Shown: one piece after another, positions 1 to 10,800 of the stretch
Layout: each line of letters starts with the position of its first letter
Position numbering within the stretch: position 1 is the first letter of the stretch
NCBI GenBank assembly: GCA_017694415.1
Contig: JADIMW010000068.1
Span: forward strand, 1-61,565
Direction: 5' to 3'
DNA from: Candidatus Caccoplasma merdipullorum
GTDB lineage: Bacteria; Bacteroidota; Bacteroidia; Bacteroidales; G3-4614
DNA length: 61,565 bases
Made by a program: the position numbers and the translations under genes
Notes under the pieces: generated by a model
Seen by the model: the letters and a program-made list of their open reading frames with translations, nothing else
Databases searched by the model: none
Told to the model about the DNA's origin: nothing

Positions 1-1003
1 GTTCGTCTATCTGTTTGCGGGAATATGCCGCACACCCTTCGGCAACTATTCCGCCTACATATTCGGCCGAATCGAATACCGCAAAGTTCTTCCCTTCGGT
101 AAGGGGCTTTATCTCTACAAAACGCATCCCGAATCGGATGTCGGGCTTGTCGCTCCCGTAATATTTCATCGCATCGTGCCATGTCATGCGCGGGAATTCT
201 CCGTCGAACTCTATCCCTTTTATCTCTTTGAATACATGTTTTACCATGCCTTCGAATATGGAGAGTACGTCCTCCTGCTCGACAAACGACATTTCGCAAT
301 CTATTTGAGTAAATTCGGGCTGACGGTCGGCACGCAGATCTTCGTCGCGGAAACACTTGGCTATTTGGAAGTAACGGTCGAAACCGGATACCATAAGCAA
401 CTGTTTGAATGTTTGGGGCGACTGCGGAAGGGCGTAAAATTCGCCGGGGTTCATTCGCGACGGTACGACAAAGTCGCGGGCTCCTTCGGGCGTGGATTTT
501 ATCAGTATGGGGGTCTCGATCTCCAAGAAATTCTGCGAGTCGAGGTATCGCCTTACTTCAAATGCGAGTTTGTGCCGCAATTCAAGATTTTTGCGTACGC
601 AGTCGCGACGCAGGTCGAGGTACCGATACTGCATGCGGAGGTCGTCTCCTCCGTCGCTTTCGTCTTCGATTGTAAAAGGCGGGGTATCGGATGTGCTTAG
701 TATATTCAGACTGTTTACTTCTATCTCTATATCGCCGGTAGGGATATTGCGGTTTTTATTATATCGTTCTTTTACCGTTCCCGTTACCTGTATTACATAT
801 TCGCGTCCCAATTTATTGGCGGCATCGCAAAGGGCTGCATCCACATCGTTGTTGAACACCAACTGCGTTATTCCGTAACGGTCGCGTAAATCGACAAACG
901 TCATCCCCCCCATTTTGCGGATACGCTGTACCCATCCTGCCAATATTGCACTGCTGTTTACATCGGCCATACGCAACTGGCCGCAAGTTACACTTCTATA
1001 CAT
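1..1003 (-). CDS. aspS: Aspartyl-tRNA synthetase, C-terminus cut by window edge
   Basis: Reverse translation begins [50 protein letters not shown] and contains [23 protein letters not shown], typical of class II AspRS. Confidence 0.95.
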   Translation of the reverse strand, partial: MYRSVTCGQLRMADVNSSAILAGWVQRIRKMGGMTFVDLRDRYGITQLVFNNDVDAALCDAANKLGREYVIQVTGTVKERYNKNRNIPTGDIEIEVNSLNILSTSDTPPFTIEDESDGGDDLRMQYRYLDLRRDCVRKNLELRHKLAFEVRRYLDSQNFLEIETPILIKSTPEGARDFVVPSRMNPGEFYALPQSPQTFKQLLMVSGFDRYFQIAKCFRDEDLRADRQPEFTQIDCEMSFVEQEDVLSIFEGMVKHVFKEIKGIEFDGEFPRMTWHDAMKYYGSDKPDIRFGMRFVEIKPLTEGKNFAVFDSAEYVGGIVAEGCAAYSRKQIDE

Positions 1004-1121
1004 AATATAAATATTTCTTGCCGTATTGCTTACTGCATATTTAAGGCATACAAAAGTACTATAAAAACAGGTTATTTCAAACTTACCGGACAATTAATAT
1101 TGTAATAAAAATAAATATGAT

Positions 1122-1129
1122 TATCTTTG
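1122..1129 (+). promoter_or_regulatory. Bacteroidetes -7-like element TATCTTTG upstream of tRNA-Pro
   Basis: Exact TAnnTTTG match ~25 bp upstream of the tRNA. Confidence 0.55.
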
Positions 1130-1153
1130 CAGGCGTTTTTAAATATGACGGAA

Positions 1154-1227
1154 CGGGGCGTAGCGCAGTCCGGTAGCGCGCCTGCTTTGGGAGCAGGTGG
1201 TCGCAGGTTCGAATCCTGTCGCCCCGA
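1154..1227 (+). tRNA. tRNA-Pro (anticodon TGG)
   Basis: CGGGGCG acceptor paired with CGCCCCG; CCTGC-TTTGGGA-GCAGG anticodon arm; GGTTCGAATCC T-arm. Confidence 0.95.
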
Positions 1228-1240
1228 CAAAAGCAATAAA

Positions 1241-1281
1241 CACCGATTATCAAATATATGGGTTTGATAATCGGTGCTTAT
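1241..1281 (+). terminator. Hairpin downstream of tRNA-Pro
   Basis: Perfect 14-bp inverted repeat CACCGATTATCAAA / TTTGATAATCGGTG followed by CTTATTTT. Confidence 0.75.
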
Positions 1282-1448
1282 TTTATGCAATTTTCAGCCG
1301 TTCCAAAAAAGGGAAAAAGGGCGCACGTCATACTGCAAATTGCGCAGTTTTGGCACGTTCCAGTTAAATTTGTTTGCGGATTGTTTGTTGCATGATTCTA
1401 ATGCCTCAAAGATTATATCGGATTACTTTTTTACACGGCTTCTTCTTA

Positions 1449-1646
1449 CTAAAGCTGCGCTCTCCAGAAACGTAGTATTTCGCTGCCGAGATAAAATCTT
1501 CGTGCTGATTCTCTGCGGAAGCCACATTTTATATAGCCCGCGTTCGTATATCGCCGTAATGTACTTCGGTTAATACCTAAGATCGCCGATGCCTCGCCTA
1601 TGGAATATCGTCCCGTCAGGCTTACTTGTGGTTCTATTGCCGTCAT
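1449..1646 (-). CDS. Small helix-turn-helix (MerR/excisionase-like) DNA-binding protein
   Basis: MTAIEPQVSLTGRYSIGEASAILGINRSTLRRYTNAGYIKCGFRRESARRFYLGSEILRFWRAQL; HTH_17-like. Confidence 0.7.
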   Translation of the reverse strand: MTAIEPQVSLTGRYSIGEASAILGINRSTLRRYTNAGYIKCGFRRESARRFYLGSEILRFWRAQL

Positions 1647-2032
1647 TATGCTATGCGTTTAATTGTTATCTCGTTGTAGGTGGATGATACAGCGTATCGT
1701 TTGCCGGTATCGCCTGTTATGCAAAATGTCATGAAATATGGCAGACGTTGGGGGAAGCCATAGTGTCTGTCGAACTTGCAAATTGTTTATTTCAACTCGC
1801 ACATTTATTTTGCTCATATTTTTCAATTATATCTGTAGAATATAGGGTGCAACACGATATAGTTTAAACTTAATGACTAACATCAGCATATAGGTTACGG
1901 TTCAGTTTTCATAGTTAAAAATTTTATTTCGTCTGTATATTCTATCCCCTTTCACATATATGTGTAGTGTGTATCGAACTTTGCATTCGGCAAAATGGAC
2001 TTGAAAAAGTTTATTTTTTCTTTCAACTTTCA

Positions 2033-2142
2033 CTATATTTGCAATGGAATCCAAATCCAAATAGGCCACCTCAGCGAGATTCGTTCGCTGTTGGTCTATG
2101 TCGGTTTGGATTTTTTCTTTGTCAGCATATTACTGCGTTTTT
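2033..2142 (-). repeat. Orphan MuF-C tail repeat, copy R1a
   Basis: Reverse translation YADKEKIQTDIDQQRTNLAEVAYLDLDSIANI; near-identical to 2260-2370. Confidence 0.85.
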
Positions 2143-2150
2143 CCTGTTTC

Positions 2151-2270
2151 AGAATTTGGATTCTCAAAGTTTTTGCTTATATTTGTAGAATATAGGATGC
2201 GGCTCGGCATAATCAAATTTGAAAACTCTGTTTTCATTTGTTTCTGCTCTCGCCTTTCGCTATATTTGCA
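2151..2270 (-). repeat. Module-boundary repeat, copy R2a
   Basis: TTTGGATTCTCAAAGTTTTTGCTTATATTTGTAGAATATAGGATGCGGCTCGGCATAATCAAATTTGAAAACTCTGTTTTCATTTG... also at 4776-4897. Confidence 0.85.
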
Positions 2271-2370
2271 ACGGAATCCAAATCCAAATAGGCCACCTCA
2301 GCGAGATTGGTTCGCTGTTGGTCTATGTCGGTTTGGATTTTTTCTTTGTCAGCATATTACTGCGTTTTTT
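2260..2370 (-). repeat. Orphan MuF-C tail repeat, copy R1b
   Basis: Same ~110 bp as R1a with about two substitutions. Confidence 0.85.
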
Positions 2371-2398
2371 CAGCTTCGGGATTCTCAAAGTTTTTTAT

Positions 2399-2500
2399 TA
2401 TATTTGCGACATACTCCAAGTCGAGATATTCAACCTCAGCGAGAGTCTTTTGCTGTTTGTTTATCAAACCTTGGAGTTTTTCTTTGTCGGCATAGAGTAG
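2399..2500 (-). repeat. Orphan MuF-C tail repeat, copy R1c
   Basis: Reverse translation YADKEKLQGLINKQQKTLAEVEYLDLEYVANIIKNFENPEAEKTQ*. Confidence 0.8.
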
Positions 2501-2529
2501 TTCATATTTGAGCACCACTCCTTTGGAGA

Positions 2530-4738
2530 TTATTTACTATCTTTGATGTTGAAAGTTCTGTTCAAATCCGAAATATGCGTCGTTTTTGTATGATTTGCGT
2601 CGGTGAGAATAGGACTTTTTATTTTCCAGATTGTTAATGCGGCCATTCTTTCTGCCGTCCGCTTTTTGACTGTCTCGAATACGTTCGGGAAAAAACTTTT
2701 GCCAAATATTTCTTCCAATTCGGCCCGGTCTTTCGCAAGTGTTTCGGGAGATACCGGCTTTATTCCTGTCAAATGAGAGAAAGGACTCATTTGTTCCATG
2801 GTAAACCACCCTCGGCTCGCCGTTCTCGTCCACCACTTTCGACGCATCAGCTTGCAGGATTGAAACTAAACGCCTATCTTTGTACTCGGCAGAAGACGGT
2901 ACAGGTGCGCCCCCCGTTGATGTAAAGCCATTGGCAATCTCATAGAGATTGCCTTTTTCTATTTCAGTAAGGCTATGGTCATAATACCTCTTGCCTTGCT
3001 TTACCCCAATTGTTACTTTGACTGTGTAATCGACACCACCTATTTTCAGTCCACACACATAGTATCGGTAGCTGTCATACTTGCCGTTACCTTTCTCATT
3101 AGGGAGTTCATCTATAAATATGGCGTTCTCTATGAGCTGTGGCGTAACCGCAAGCGATTTCAGGTGTGCTTCGTTATCCATGCGGGAACGGATGTCTTCT
3201 GTGTTTTTTTCGGTTTCCGGGTTTGGATTCTCAAAGTTTTTTATTATATTTGATGCAGTTTTAAGTTCTTGAGAGGTTATTTCCTGCTGAACATTGGGTG
3301 ATGCTGAGGAGAACCACTCAAGAGCTTTCTTTTTATCAACCCACTGTAAACTATTGTTCTCATTTATGGGGCGAATTATGTTCTCTATACGCCGACCATG
3401 AACGGTAGTTACATCGTTGACCTCAATATAACGTCCTCCATCTTGTATTTCCGATGATAAATCAAACGCAACAAACACATTTCTTCCAATCTTGTCTTTC
3501 ATTTCTGACAGGATCGACAGCGATTTGTCATCCTTTTTAAACACGAATATAGGCTCTGAAATTTTTTGCGGCATATTGATTATTGAAGAAACTTCTACAT
3601 TGTGTTTTTTGTTTGCGCCCTTATTTACAACTCTTTGTCGCATCACTATCGGCAAATTTGGCAAGAATATGCTCATAACTCCATTTGGTAGGCCAAGGTG
3701 AAACATCTCGTTTTTACTCATTTTTCCTTGCTGATAACGTTCCAACTCCTCGTTAAATCGCCTATTGACCTCTTCGAGGTCGTTATCCATGCGGAAGCGT
3801 ATGTCTGCATTCTCCGACGAAAACGAGCCTGTGTTGTCCGTAGCAGACTTGATTATATTACCTAAATTTTCTACTAACCCCAATTTCGTAGCTGGAGTTA
3901 AAAGTATTTCTCCGTCAGCACCTCTATTTCCAGAATATACACCAACAACAATATTATAAGGCTGTTCTCCATAGAACAATTCGTAGTATTTGTCAATATT
4001 TGTATTTAGTTCAGATACTCTACCTACTACAGAAATACCCTGTTCAAATATCTGGTCTCTATAATTATAAGACCTTCCCCTTTCGTTTATGTCGCCATAT
4101 CTATATGCAACAACAATAGAAGGTATTATTCCTTTTCTAATTGAATTTATAAGTATTTCAATATAATCTTTTTGAGAAACTATACTTTCAAGTAAGTTGT
4201 ATGCTTTTTCTTCTTGATAGAATATAGATTCATTATCCCATTCCATCCCAGTTTCATTCTCAATTTCTGAAATCTTATTTACATAATTATTAGCCTTATT
4301 TATTGAAATATCAAGTCTTGTTATGGGATTTCTTTCTTTTATGTTTAAGTATAATCCATCTATCACCCTCGGCTCGCCGTTCTCATCCACAACTTTTGAT
4401 GAATTTGTTTGCAGAAGAGAAAGCAAACGCTTATCTTTGACAGCAGAAACAGCATCTTCCTTGTTGGCAAACCCCGTATTTATGGGGTCAATACTTTCAA
4501 GGAGGCTGTTTTTTTCTATCTCGGTCAGTGCATGGTCGTAATATGCTTCACCGTCTTTCACGCCAACAACCAGCTTGGCGGTATAGTCCACACTGCCCAT
4601 GCGCAATCCCAACACGTAGTAGCGGTAGCTGTCGAAGCCCGTCTTTTCCTTGGTGTTGGCCTCTTCGGTGATGAACACGGCATTTCCTATCATTTGCGGG
4701 ATGTAGGCCGCAGATTTGAGGTGCGCTTCGCTATCCAT
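2530..4738 (-). pseudogene. Polyvalent-protein fragment: LPD3-like, unknown domain, MuF-C-like, LPD3-like, truncated ART-like stub
   Basis: ORF 2537..4738 contains two LPD3-like units (MD[SN]EAHLKS...YYDH[AS]LTEIEK), MuF-C-like (GLPNGVMSIFLPNLPIVMRQRVV), and ends with VVDENGEPRVVYHGTNESFLSFD, then loses frame to ORF 2530..2847. Confidence 0.65.
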
Positions 4739-4775
4739 GCGGAAACGGATGTCTTCTGTGTTTTTTTCGGTTTCA

Positions 4776-4897
4776 AAATTTGGATTCTCAAAAGTTTTTG
4801 CTTATATATTGTAGAATATAGGATGCGGCTCGGCATAATCAAATTTGAAAACTCTGTTTTCATTTGTTTCTGCTCTCGCCTTTCGCTATATTTGCAA
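4776..4897 (-). repeat. Module-boundary repeat, copy R2b
   Basis: Same ~120 bp as R2a with small indels. Confidence 0.85.
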
Positions 4898-7800
4898 TGG
4901 AATCCAAGTCAAGATATTCAACCTCAGCGAGAGTCTTTCGCTGTTTGTTTATCAACTCTTGGATTTTTTCTTTGTCGGCATACAATAATTTATCTTGGTT
5001 AATCCAGTTCAACCATTCTGCATTATTCTTTGGAAATATACCTCGTATATCGGAAACTATTAACTCTTTACGTTTTTGATTAAAATGTACTCCAACAAGA
5101 TAATTTTTTCCGTTTTGTTCTATTCCCAATATTAGATTTTGAGATTTTTGAGGATTTCCATACTTAAATATGGCAATAGGTTTTTGTATTGTATAAATAA
5201 GGTTTCTTAAATCCGAAATATTAAACGGGTGTTTTGCTGCTTCCGAATGTTCTTTTAGCATCTTTGAGGACATTTCTATCGGCAGGTCGGGAATGCCTGT
5301 ACTGCGCAATATTTTTCCCGGCCGTCCCAACTTGTATATGTGCCCTTGTGGCAGGGTTCCGCTTATCTGCTGCTCCAACTCCTCGTTGAATCTTCTATTG
5401 ACCTCTTCGAGGTCGTTATCCATGCGGAAACGGATGTCGATCTCGCGTGAGGCATCGAGTACTTTTTTCCATTTTTCGTAGGATTTTGTTTCTTTTTCTA
5501 TTACCTTTGCAAGCGGAAGGGCATCCTCTCTTGAAGATGTGAGGCCTCCCAGATCATTAGAACGGCTTAATGCGTCAGCATTGAGCCGTTCTACGTTTGT
5601 AACCTCGTAGGAGTATTGTTTATTACCCTCTACTGCAGACCTGCTTTCTTTCATTGTGGTTTTAACTCTATACACAATGCCGTCTATTTTAATAGCACCA
5701 TAAAAACGATGAATTAATGTATTGGCATTATAACCGTTCTCTGGTCTGCGTTCTTCATCTGTTCCTTTCTTGTAATCAGGATGTTCTTCTACTTCTATGC
5801 TATTGGCGATAACCTCGTCTAATCGGTTAAGAACTGCAATATGTATGCCTATATTGGTGCTTTTATCTGTTGCTTTTTTGCTAACAGACTTTTCTATACT
5901 TTCTCCACTAATAGTATAGTCAAACGCTGTTCCATAGTTGTCATAATACAAAGTCTTGCCTTGATATTTCTTTCTTGCATCTTCTTCGGCTTGTTTTATG
6001 GCCTCTACGACAGAACCTTTATACTTGTGTTTTGGTATGTTTATCACTTTTAGATTTTCTTCGGCAAGGTTAGGCATTACTGTGCCTTTGTTTTCTACGG
6101 CCCTGTTTACTCTTTCCGAAAATGTTTTGTTGTTGTCGCCGAGCCGGTACAACGATTCGGCCTCGGATTTTATGTGTGTTTCCTCGGCGGCTTTGCGTAA
6201 CCTGGCCAGCAGTGCGCTATTGTCTAACACCTTAACGGCATCGGCTTCCTGCATGTTTTTGTAAGATTGAGCCAGCAGGTGGCGTATGTCGGCATCGTTT
6301 ATGTCGAGGTCTATGCCGATACTGCGCAGAAACTCCCTTATTGCCGATATTATCCGCTGCGGGATGCTCTGCCGTACTCCTCCCTCGGCAAGGCGGGCCA
6401 TATATTCGTCCGCTATTATGCGACGCAGTTCTGCCTCTGCGGTATTCGGATATATCTTTTTGTATGTATCTTCATATGCTTTCTGCCGTTTTTTCGGCAT
6501 GGACCGGTAAACGGCATCGCAGAGTGCCCCGAAAGATTCCTCCCCGAGCAGGGCCCGCAACCCTTTGTGTGCAACTGCCTCGTGCAGGATTGTGGCTTTT
6601 ACGTCCTCCGCCGTTGAATGCATGGAGAGGTTTATGTATACTTTTCCGTTGCCGGGTGTATACCAGCCTTTTGCCCGCATGCGCCGAATGGCTTCCTGCG
6701 GGGTCTTGCCTTGCAGGTCCTCTTCGGGTATGTCTTTCAGGTCGGAGACAAGCACAATGTCCGGAGAGGCGGCAAGTTCTGACCGCAGCTCTCTTGCTGC
6801 CTTGCTTACCACGGCCTTTCTCTCTGCCTTTCGCTTTTCTACTGCCTTGGCTACGTTGTCGAGATACTCCTTGCCGAATATCCTGTCTATCTTCTCCCGC
6901 TCCTTTGCCCGGATTTCGGCAAGTTCTTCTTCCGTCATGTCGATAATATCCCTGCTCCCTGCTTCCTCTCCTGTACGATGCACGGGCGGCTCTTGTACGT
7001 TTGAGGATTCTTTGCTATATTTGACTGTTAAATTAGGAGCAGGGCTGTTTGGGGAACTCACCTCATAGGAATTCCGCTTTGACGGTAGATACAGTTCTGC
7101 TCCGTTTCTTATCTTATTTAAAAGATTATTATTCGTTTTTATGTGGACAGAACTGATATAGTTTTCTAATTCTCCGTCTTTATTTACCACTGTTACATTA
7201 TAAGTCTCTGTTCCATCGTACTTTTTGTACAGTTTTACGTACAAGCGAGAAGCATCGGTGTCTTTTATAACAAAGTCGGGATTTTCCAATGTAGCCCGTA
7301 TTGTTCCCGATACATTTTTTCTACTGTTCTTTATTATCTTGTTGTACGTCTCGCGTCTTATCTGAACAAATTCCCCTAATATGGTTCTGACAGGTGAACG
7401 ATATTCTACAATGAATTCCGATATATTTTCTATTTTTGGGGGCAAAGTTTCTTCTGTGCCTTTATTTAATATTTTCCGAAGCACTTTTTCAGCTTCTTTG
7501 CCCGACAACCATTGTCTGTCTTTTTCCGGTATATGTTCTTTTAATTGTTTGTCCGAATACTCCAAAAAAGCATCTCTGTACAATGCAATGTTGCCTGTCT
7601 CTTCATCGACACGTTCCTGTATAACATCAAAAAGATTATCCAAATCTTTTCCGAAAGTTTCCAATTCTTCCTTTGTCGGATATACAAAACCTCTCAATGC
7701 TTGAGGTGTTTTTTTAAACTCCTCGTATGTCATAAGTCCTTTCTGTTCTTTTCCTTTGTGCAGGTTAAATTCGGAGTCAAAAAGTTGATATATTTCGTAT

Positions 7801-10800
7801 TGCATACGTGCATATCTTTCCTGCGCATCTCCTGTTCCTTCGGTCAAAAAGTGGTTATATGCGTTATGCTGCGATAATTGTTTTGCAACCCATTCCTCAA
7901 ATACCCGGGCTGTTTCTTCTTCTATCGCTCCCCAATAAGTACCTCTTTTTCGTGAGCGGGAATGATAGTCTGATTTTTTGATATTGTCAACAATCTGGTT
8001 AAAAGCATCGCGCATCGCCGAGCGTAACTTAATTTTCTTGTTTGCCGTGGCAAATCCTGCCGGCACATCAAACTGCCTGGCAAAATAATTGTCCAGTGCA
8101 TGCCACCACTCGTGCGCAAGCGCCCCAACTCCTCTTGTCTTTGTAAGATTAATAACGACTTCTTTTGTTTCGTAATGCGCATTTGCCTTTCCGCTACCGC
8201 GCGAACCGAAAGCTATACCCAACTCTCCATTAAGGCTTAACGCTCGCGGGGATACATTTAATATGCGAGATAGGTCCATGAAGGAATCGTAAGCATTATT
8301 AAGCGCAGCTTGTCTATCTTCTTGATTGGTCCAGTTGCCAAACTGTACTCCTCTAAAACCAAATTTTGTTGCAAACTCTTCGGCAGACACATTTTTACCT
8401 TGTCTGTAATCTTCTCCTATTCTTGTATTTATATTTCCGGCAAAATAAACAAACCTTTGTCTCCTCTCTTTAACCTCTTTGGCTTTCTTTTCCCAATCGT
8501 CTTTGTTCTTTTCCAATAAAGACAATGCTTCTTCCTTTGTTTCGATACCTTCTGCAAAATATAACGGCATGGTATCAAAAGGATTATTTTTGGATGCGCT
8601 ATCAGATATTATAATACCGTATTTAAATTTCTTATTTTCATAATCATAATATTTTATTATTTCGAGCAACCCTTTTTTATTGTCTTTTGTTTCTGCGTTT
8701 TTCTGTGCAATAGCTTCGTTTGCAGCTTCATTCAGTTTTTGATAGTCATCTTTAAAAGACGCTTCTGCTGATTCTTTACTATCGTATTCTATTCCCAGTT
8801 CTAAATGTTCTCCTGTTATAGGATTGGTAAAAACAGCTTCATACCTTTTATAATAACCATTATGTGTTTTGTCCTCAACAGGCTCTGATACATCTGCTTT
8901 ATTATTTTCTTTAGTTATCTTCTCCCTGTACGCTTCTGCCTCTTCTTTGGTATCAAATTTTAATATTTTTAGTGGCGATTTCCGAGCATCTGGACTTTCA
9001 AACACAAGCCAACCGTCTGATATAAATATAGGTTCTCTCCCTATGTAATCAAAAGTTTCGCGAGGATGTTCTGAAACTTCTATATCATTGTATAGTTTTG
9101 TAAGATATGTTATCTGGCTAACAACGTTATCAAAAGTCTTTGCCTTCTGTAAATAATATAGTTTTTCTCCGTTTGGTGTTATTAAATAATAATAATCATT
9201 AGATGTATTTGGAATAGCGGCAACAACAGGGAATGATATATCATACCTGTCTCCTAAGTTTATTTGCCTCAATACTTCGTAAAATAAAGCTATCTGATTT
9301 ATAGGATAAGCGGTGCCGTTAAATGTTTTCCCGGGATTCCATTGTTCCAACTTTTGCTGGTATGCTTTTACTTGCTCCTCTCCATAAGTCCTTACAGATA
9401 AGGCACGTTTAATTATCGCATCACGTTCTGTTTCTTCTGCGTTAAAGAGTTCTTGAAGTATTTGTATCCCTGAAAATGCCTCTTCTGCCCAACTCTCAAC
9501 TCCGGTTTTTCCTGTCTCAAGTTTTGCTATCCGGTCTTTTCTTGTCCCTGCTTTTGGCTTCTTACGCGACAAAGTTGCAGCCATAACTGCTTCTGCAAAA
9601 TATACGTCTTTTTCTCGTAATGCGCCCGATTCAAGGGCTTTTTTCAAGTCGGGACGCTTAAATGCTTTAGAAAACGGGAGTGATATAAGGCTCTGCAAGG
9701 TGGTATTTTCCACGGTTCTTGCAATATCCCTCAATATGTCTTTACGCGCTCCAGCTATTTGTTCTCCGTAATCTTCTATACGTCCGCCAGGCGTTTCCGT
9801 TGTCTGCTCTGCCGCTGCCGGCTGTGCTGTGTCGGCTTCCGGTGTATTTGCTGCATTGACTTTTGAAAGTTCCGATGCAAGTAGCGCATCTCGCTCCTGC
9901 ATTGCAGCATCGTAGTCCTCTATTGTGGGTACTGCGTCTAAATCTGCTTTTGCATCAGCATTATAATTTGTTATTGTTTCCTGCGGTTCACCCACGTAGT
10001 ACATTGTGGCGACATAGAGAGGAACTTTATTTGGGTGTTCTTCCGCCCATGCTGCAAATTCTTCGGGTGCATATTGTGGATTGAAAGGTATTTTGTTTGC
10101 AGGTTTAAAGCCGAACATGGAATACATGTTGGCTAAATTCTTATCTCCATCTACTACATAACAGTCAAGTTTGTTACCACCTAATGCAACAGCCATAGGT
10201 ATTAATTTCTGCATACGGTAATCGCCTTTTACCGCACTGAACAGAGAGACAATATCGCCCGTAGGGGTTATGGCTACACCTGAAAGCCCGTCGTCTGTTA
10301 TCAATAATGTACAGTCTGCGTACTCATCTACGCTGTGCACATCTACCATCCACCCGTTGGGATTGCTTTTCTTTGCCTCGCTTATTGCTGCATGGAATTC
10401 TTGAGGTGTAGATAAGCGAACCTTTTGTGAGGTGTGCTTTATCCCTTTATTCGTTAGGAGTTCGCTTATCTGTTGGTCTGTTTTCTCTATCTTTACATCA
10501 TGGCCAATTCTGCTGCTTCTGCCGGTGTTTGAATATTTGGATTCCAGTCCGGGCGTTCCCAATACTTCCGGTTTACTAATACTGACCTCACCTCTATTTC
10601 CGTCCACCTTTCGTCGCAGCATTTCGCTATCTCCTTGCGAAACTCTGCTATCCACTGCTGCTGCTCCGGCGTCAGTTTGGACATCATCTCTTTGTTCTCC
10701 TTCACCAACTCCTCTATTGTCATCTCCAACGAGTTCTTTCCTTTCATAACTTGTTTCTTTTTCTGTAAAGTTATTATTATCTGAAGTATCCTGCAAGTTT

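Noticed and set aside
1072-1290. 72-aa minus ORF containing LSGRQDSNLRPPAPKAGALPDCATPRS
   Set aside because: Well-known spurious translation of the antisense strand of a tRNA gene (tRNA-Pro here).
2031-2500. Tandem repeats considered as a CRISPR array
   Set aside because: Units are >100 bp, spacers not uniform, and the repeats encode a MuF-C tail.
7922-8182. 86-aa alternate-frame minus ORF over the HEWWH zincin
   Set aside because: No second copy or coding-like composition; the zincin frame is clearly the real one.
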